Shown one piece after another: positions 7,850 through 12,500 of a stretch of DNA of 12,500 bases (positions are counted from its first letter, which is position 1; every line of letters starts with the position of its first letter). The notes under the pieces were generated by a model, which did not search any database, had not been told where the DNA came from, and saw nothing but the letters and a program-made list of their open reading frames with translations. Source of the DNA: Chromera velia. Lineage: Eukaryota; Sar; Chromeraceae. A program made the position numbers and the translations under genes. Where the stretch lies: NCBI GenBank assembly GCA_018398765.1, contig JAHBMJ010001132.1:20010-32509 (forward strand), written 5' to 3'.

Positions 7850-8907
7850 CTAGGGTATTCGACTATTTTAATTACGATTAAGATTTTATAGATAAGATCA
7901 TACAAAACATATAATAAAAACATAGATTACATAAACATTTCAGGCTAAAGGAACGTGGTTCATCTTAAAAAGCTTAAATCCGGTGAAATTAAGTGTGATT
8001 ATGGGAAAAAATAATCATATACCCCCCCTTTTATGGTATGTCTCTTACAACTAATTACGGATTACAAGATTACGGCATCTTTTGAAAGACCACCAATATT
8101 TTTTTTCCTTGCATGCCGTCACCCATCTTCTAGAAAGCACAAGGCTTCCCGCTATAGCTCATACAAAAGATAATAAAAATTATTAAGTCTCTTCTTCTGC
8201 AGTCTTTTGAGCGCCTATCAGGCGCTATCAGGGATTCAGGCTAGGGATTCAGCCTATCATTCAGGGGCAAAAGGAGGGGGGGAGACTGATAAAAGAGGTG
8301 TTGAGTTGACTACTCGGCCTCTCTTGGGAGGCCATGCAGAGCAACAGCAGCCGCCGCAAGCCTGGTTCTATTACAGCCCAAAATTTGCCTTAATACTATT
8401 GGTCTCACTATTGTTTTTTATTGGTTGCACCATATAAAAGTCGTAAAAAAAGGCTAGTAGGGAAAAAATCTGTTCATAGAGGAGGATGAGCTGCAAAAAG
8501 TCGAAACAACGTTCAAAAAGCTCCTCATGAACTTATCATTTAAAGGAACCTGATGTTGTCATGGATGTTGAGATTGAAGTCTAGTGATAAGATTATTGCA
8601 TTATGACGGTTTTCTTTTGTTTTTTGAAGGAGGGTCCAGGGAAGGGGGCTGTTTATCCCATTTTACTATATATTATGGATTACGAGTTTACGAGCCCTTT
8701 CTAGATGTTACCTAGAGACAAGACTTTCATCGCAGATTGCAAGTGAACCAGTGAGCATTCTGATGAGATGTTGACTTTGTTTGAAGTAATTTAATGTAAT
8801 AAGTCCTTAAAAAATGGTTTTTAGTGTAGGAGTGACGTTAAATACTAACATACCCTATGTGTAACCCCTAAAATTCATCTAGTAATATTTTAAGTCGATT
8901 ACCCTAG
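7850..8907. mobile_element. 1058-bp non-autonomous DNA transposon inserted in pol
   Basis: The left end CTAGGGTATTCGACT and the right end AGTCGATTACCCTAG are inverted repeats, 14 of 15 matching. Both are flanked by the 9-bp direct repeat ACACGAAAC (7841-7849 and 8908-8916). The interior is AT-rich and has no transposase-like ORF; the 76-codon frame at 8207-8437 has no recognisable features. A GCGCCTATCAGGCGC hairpin lies at 8211-8225, amid short GGATTCAG repeats. GGATTAC(A/G)AG-(A/T)TTACG-like words occur near 8059 and 8677. A 9-bp duplication would fit Mutator-like elements or possibly Merlin-like elements; hAT would give 8 bp. The family is left open. It must have inserted after the retrotransposon, whose pol sequence continues on both sides. 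Confidence 0.88.
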
Positions 8908-9430
8908 ACACGAAACATTTCTTCCTGCCCTTCCTTCATGATAAGGACTGGCAACCCCCCAAAGGATTCAACAAGCGCAGGAAACTTTTCTTCGTTCTCG
9001 TCAGTCAGATACACAATACCACTGCTTTCCTCCAAACTCACTTTTTTGACGTAGGAAGACAAAAGAGAGTAAACGACATCAGGGGAGAAAGCGGCAACTT
9101 CACGTGTATTCCTTCATTCACCTCTTTCGACATCAAAGGCAGGGAGACGATACTCTTTCATCAACTCTGTCTCAAGCGTTGCATCTGACTGTGCAATGTC
9201 ATACACTTTTTTTTCTTTCCATTCCCTCACTGCATATTCATCCATGTCAGAAGAGAAAAGAGACAAAGTACACATTGAATCAACATGAGGGCTGACACGC
9301 GGAAGATCCCAGTTGCGAATGGCTGCCGCTCCTGCTTTCTCCCGCTGACTCCCTCCGGACTGCACCAACACTGAAGGAACACTTGCCCCCCCAGCTCTGG
9401 TGACGTCTCCATCCGAGCGGTCCAACACGG
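8908..9430 (-). pseudogene. pol: pol fragment between Gag and integrase (protease-region remnant)
   Basis: Two frames are visible. From 9428 to 9114 there is a hydrophilic peptide (LDRSDGDVTRAGG to DVERGE) without a recognisable motif. From 9101 to 8917 the frame reads EVAAFSPDVVYSLLSSYVKK, followed by IVYLTDENEEKFP and LPVLIMKEGQEEMFRV. The PDVVYSLLS block with the downstream pattern matches the segment after the protease active site in copia polyproteins (usually VPxxxxNLLSVSxL...GLYR). The active-site DSGA motif is not found, so the front of the protease is missing or too diverged. The frame ends at the nested element. Confidence 0.6.
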
Positions 9431-10494
9431 TCAGAAACCCTTCTTCTGCCCCTTGCCCCCCTTGCCCCCCTTCTTCCCATCCTTCTTCTTATCAGAGCAG
9501 ACGAAAGCGAAGTGATCCTTCTCCCTGCACTCCTTGCACGTGGCGCCGACAGCGGGGCACTTGTTGTCCTCGCCTCTGTGTGGGAGAGTGTATCCGCAGT
9601 CCTTGCACCTGGGGGCCTTCCCGCTGTTGGACTCGCTGCGGGACTCAGGCTGTCTGGACTGGCTTCTGCTGCGGGGCTGCTGGGGCTTGTGGTCCTAAGT
9701 GGAGTTGGCGACCTCCCTGTCCTCACGAGGCTGTCTTCTTCTCCTCCTGCCTCTCACCTTCCTCCGTCTAATAGCACGGAGCTTCTGCATCAACCCAACA
9801 TTGCGGGCGATTTTTTACAGAAGGGCGTAGGAGAGGTTATCATAGTTAAACTTGGAATCCTCATCTTCGGGGGAGACGGGTCTGCCCTCCGTCTCTGCCG
9901 TTTTCTGCTCAATTGCAGAAATCACGATCTGGGCAAGGGCAGCGGCGGTGACAACTCCTTTGAACTCGTCGTCGGTCATGAGTTTCTCAAGGACCTCCTT
10001 CTTCTCGGGTTCGGGGGGCACGTAGCCAGCCTTCTCGCAGGATAAGATCTGCCCATCTATCCGGTCAGAAACATCGATCAGCTCCTCATCTTCACGTCTC
10101 TCAAGGGCGCAAAACTTTTCCTTCTCCTCCTACGTCTCAATCGCCTGCTCCTTTCCATACTAACTCTTTATTTTTTTAAAGAGTTCTGGTTCTTCAAAGC
10201 CCTTGTGTTCCAGCTTGTCCAAGTCGTGGATCATCTTGTAGAACTTTCCCTTCGAGGCTCTTATGTGGAAAGCCGCAGACCAAGCCGCAATCCTCGTTTC
10301 CTTGTCTGGAATCACCTTCTCCGACAGGTAGAGTTTGGCATTCCGGCCAGAGGCAATGGCCCATATCTTCATTTCAGCCCTGTTCTGGATAGCAGTCACA
10401 CCCACTCAACCTTGAAGATGACATAGTTTGGCTCCTCTGGAGTATGGTCGAAGTGACCAAGACCAGACAACGCAGAAGGCGAAGGAGTAGACAT
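9431..10494 (-). pseudogene. gag: gag of the Ty1/copia element, with zinc knuckle, broken by four stops and a frameshift
   Basis: The probable start is the ATG at 10492-10494 (MSTPSPSALSGLGHFDHTPE). A frameshift near 10405 is needed to reach the main frame, which then runs from 10405 to a TGA at 9431-9433. In that frame four stops interrupt: TAG 10160, TAG 10130, TAA 9815 and TAG 9695, each one C-to-T change from a glutamine codon. The N-terminal part (MKIWAIASGRNAKLYLSEKV) is capsid-like helical sequence. The C-terminus has a CKDCGYTLPH block, then CPAVGATC, then CKECREKDHFAFVC, a perfect CX2CX4HX4C nucleic-acid-binding knuckle. A Lys/Gly tail with GGKGGKG follows. Gag would form the particle and bind element RNA. 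Confidence 0.88.
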
Positions 10495-10536
10495 TTCTGG
10501 AATCGACGGAAGAAAAAAAGAAATCCGATGGACCAT

Positions 10537-10554
10537 GCCCGCCTGGGAGCACCA
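10537..10554 (-). other. Primer binding site candidate
   Basis: The minus strand reads TGGTGCTCCCAGGCGGGC starting two bases after the 5' LTR end. TGG complements the CCA terminus of a tRNA, the usual signature of a minus-strand primer site. I do not recognise the tRNA whose 3' end would be GCCCGCCTGGGAGCACCA; it is not the initiator-Met type (TGGTATCAGAGC) common in plant copia elements. Confidence 0.65.
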
Positions 10555-10556
10555 AA

Positions 10557-10823
10557 TGTAGAATATAGAAGGCTTAGGCTACAATCAGGGAAGGGACATC
10601 TACTTTATAGGAAAGTTTGTCAGTCAAGGAAGTTAGAATGATCGGCTGATTCCAACTTCTGTGTAAAGGTCAGTCAATCTTAAACGATCAATCGGATGCA
10701 ATTGATTCAACTCTGTAATATGAATTCGAGTGAGCCATACGTCCCGGGCCCGGGCCGGGCCAGGGCATATCAGTCCCGGCGTGCGCCGTCTCCCGATCGC
10801 ATACACGCCTGCTCAACTTCACA
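10557..10823 (-). repeat. 5' LTR of the retrotransposon (right copy)
   Basis: This 267-bp partner of the left LTR has the same TG...CA ends and carries an extra 6-bp GCCGGG in the GC-rich block. Being the 5' LTR, it would hold the promoter. A minus-strand TATAAAG lies at 10603-10609, only about 45 bp from the inner LTR end, which would leave a short R-U5. The second TATA-like word of the left copy (CTTTATACA) is mutated here to CTTTACACA. Confidence 0.95.
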
Positions 10824-10828
10824 GTAGC
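10824..10828. repeat. Target site duplication, right (GTAGC)
   Basis: This repeats the five bases before the left LTR. It continues into ATAGTAGCATATGTAGTAGCC, showing that the empty site was a short TAG-rich tract. Confidence 0.9.
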
Positions 10829-11150
10829 ATAGTAGCATATGTAGTAGCCAAACATTATATACGCCTTCTATTATCAACTTACTCTTTTAAATCATCTAGC
10901 TGTGACTGAGATTGTAAGCTAGTCTATAAAATGTTTGAACACAACGTTATACAAGTCCCAAACTATACGCTTGCTGTATTAATTGCTGTAGTTGATTGTG
11001 CTCACTTACTCACTCACCCAATACACTTACTCACTAACTCACTGAGTCATTCTTGCTTTCCTCACTAATTCACTCATTCACTGTCTCACTTGCTCACTCA
11101 CTTACTCCCTCATTTTCCCTGTCTCTCTTCAATGACTCACCCATATGCCC
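10829..11150. repeat. AT-rich flank leading into a CTCACT-type microsatellite
   Basis: About 10829-10995 is AT-rich with no recognisable gene. From about 10998 to 11112 the sequence is built of imperfect CTCACTNA words (ACTCACTCACC, CTTACTCACTAACTCACT, TTCACTCATTCACT, TTGCTCACTCACTTACTC). It is a degenerate simple repeat and merges into the longer-period array that follows. Confidence 0.7.
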
Positions 11151-12500
11151 AAAGTTAACGGCTTCCATTAACACTCTCACATCCACATGCCCGAACGGCT
11201 TTTATTCATACACTTGCTCTCTCTGTCTCTCTTCGTTTATTTCTATTTACCCACAGGCCTTAGCGGCTTGAAGTTCTGTTTATACACTGAGTATCATTCT
11301 CTCTTAGTGACAGGCTGTCTCTATTCATTCAAGTACCTACACGCCCATGTAAATATCTTCTGCCGACATGCTTGTGCGAGTCCTTGTCCCTCTTCATTCA
11401 CCCACACGTCCAACCGGCTCCTGTTCACCTAGCCTGTTTACACCGGTTTACACACTCTCTTTCCTTGTCTATGCTTATGTACCCACAGCGTCGTGATGCC
11501 CCAAACGGCTTCTGTTTACACACTTGCTCTTTATGTCTCTCTTCATTATTCTTCATTGATTTACTACATGAGGCCCAAGCGGCTTCTGTTCACACACTTG
11601 CTCTCCTTGTATTTCCTTGTCTCTCTTCATTCACCCAGGCATACGTCCAAACGGCTTTTGTTCGGCCCAAGTGGCTTCTGTTCACGCACTTGATATCTCT
11701 TCATTCATCCACAGGCCTAGCCATAGGCCCGAGCGGCTTTTATTCAATGACACACAATTGATCCCTCTTCATTCATCCACAGACCCAAACGGCTCCTGTT
11801 CCTAACTTCTGTTTACACACTTGTTCTCTTTATCTCTCTTTCTTCTCTGCATACCCAACCAGCTTCTGTTTACACACTCACTTTCTTTATATCTCCTTGT
11901 CTCCCTTCATTCACCCACACGCCTAAGCGGCTTCTGTTCACACATTCGCTCTCCTTGTATCTCTTTGTTTCCCTTCATTTACCCACACGCCTAAGCAGCT
12001 TCTGTTCACATACTCGCTCTCCTTGTATCTCCTTGTCTCCCTTCATTCACTCACATGTCCAAACGGCTTCTGTTCACATACCCGTTCTCCCTGTCTCTCT
12101 TCACCTAGTCTCTTCACTTATCCATAGGCCTAAGCGGCTTCCTAGATCGGCTTTTATATGTTTCTGTTCACATACTTGATCCTTCTTCATTCATCCACAG
12201 GCCTAACCAGCGGCCTAAGCGGTTTTTTTTCAATGACACACAATTAATTTCTCTTCCTTCATCCACGGGCCCAAGCGGCTTCTGTTCACACACTCATTCT
12301 CCTTGTCTTGCCCGCACGCCCAAACGGCTTCTGTTCATAAACTCATATATACTTATAAACACGCTCGCTCTCTTCGTCTCTTTTCATTCATCCATCTGCA
12401 GGCCTAAGCGGATTCTGTTACTGCACACACTTCCTTTCCATGCCTCTCTTTCTCTATGCACCCGCACGCCCAAACATTCACCTACATGCCCAAATGGCTT
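11150..12500. repeat. Degenerate minisatellite, period about 68 bp, about 19 units, continuing past the window
   Basis: The recurring unit is a CACRYGCCYAARCGGCTTCTG core, then TTCACACACTYGCTCTCCTTGT, then an ATCTCCTTGTCTCCCTTCATTCACC stretch. GGCTTYTGTT-type anchors are found near 11193, 11506, 11576, 11649, 11669, 11730, 11856, 11925, 11992, 12060, 12131, 12275 and 12321, plus weaker ones. Most spacings are 65-70 bp, with shorter and longer units showing deletion and rearrangement. The best-preserved units are at about 11920-12090. A variant ending TTCAATGACACACAATT occurs near 11743 and 12230. The open frames here are by-products of a stop-poor TC-rich repeat. Confidence 0.85.

Larger units (their letters stand above)
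4811..10823 (-). mobile_element. Ty1/copia-type LTR retrotransposon, decayed, minus strand, carrying a nested DNA transposon
   Basis: A 6013-bp element is bounded by two LTRs that begin TGTAGAATAT and end CAACTTCACA on the plus strand. GTAGC is duplicated outside both ends (4806-4810 and 10824-10828). Homology between the LTRs breaks exactly at these boundaries. Orientation is minus. The primer-binding-site candidate lies next to the right LTR (the 5' LTR), the polypurine tract lies next to the left LTR (the 3' LTR), and all recognisable proteins read on the minus strand. Domain order is Gag, a Gag-integrase region, integrase, acidic linker, RNase H. Integrase preceding RNase H is the Pseudoviridae (Ty1/copia) order. 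The element is dead: it has many in-frame stops, several frameshifts, substituted catalytic residues, no visible reverse transcriptase core, and a 1058-bp insertion at 7850-8907. Without that insertion it would be about 4.95 kb. Confidence 0.95.

Noticed and set aside
8207-8437. A 76-codon frame inside the nested DNA transposon as a transposase remnant.
   Set aside because: It is too short, begins in a short-repeat hairpin region, and shows no DDE-like or zinc-finger motif.
11053-12179. A series of Ser/Leu/His/Phe-rich plus-strand frames up to 129 codons.
   Set aside because: They are readings of the TC-rich tandem repeat, shift frame from unit to unit, and show no conserved peptide.
11150-12500. 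Regularly spaced anchors considered as a CRISPR array.
   Set aside because: The intervening sequences are related to one another, the anchors are degenerate, there are no cas genes, and the context is eukaryotic.

Overview
This window is eukaryotic, repeat-dominated DNA with very little intact coding sequence. The evidence is a decayed Ty1/copia LTR retrotransposon, a nested DNA transposon, a palindromic miniature element, two degenerate minisatellites and long AT-rich spacers, with no bacterial-type gene packing. I cannot place the organism. A large, TE-rich protist or algal genome would fit, but that is a guess.

Layout. 1-974: the 3' end of an open reading frame that enters from outside the window, the only uninterrupted gene-like ORF; its product is not recognised. 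975-1380: AT-rich spacer with (TA)n and (TG)n tracts. 1381-2125: degenerate minisatellite, period about 66 bp. 2126-4240: a patchwork of non-coding repeats. It includes a direct-repeat pair (2635-2808 and 3534-3743), an internal 46-bp duplication, a 115-bp-spaced repeat, a 3 x 24-bp tandem and a 341-bp nearly palindromic element (3892-4232). 4241-4805: AT-rich DNA with no recognised gene.

4806-10828 is one LTR retrotransposon on the minus strand. It has LTRs of 261 and 267 bp, TG...CA ends, 5-bp GTAGC target duplications, a primer-binding-site candidate and a polypurine tract. Read right to left it encodes Gag with a CCHC knuckle, remnants between Gag and integrase, the HHCC and DDE integrase, an acidic linker and RNase H. 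Every coding part is broken by stops or frameshifts. The second integrase aspartate and one RNase H aspartate read as asparagine, and no reverse transcriptase core is visible. A 1058-bp element with 15-bp terminal inverted repeats and 9-bp target duplications (7850-8907) interrupts pol. The two LTRs differ at 25 aligned sites, 24 of them transitions, which points to cytosine-deamination-type decay.

10829-12500: AT-rich DNA, then a CTCACT-type microsatellite, then a second degenerate minisatellite of about 68-bp period that runs off the window edge. There is no operon or cooperating gene set. The history readable here is retrotransposon insertion, mutational decay, and at least one later insertion into it.
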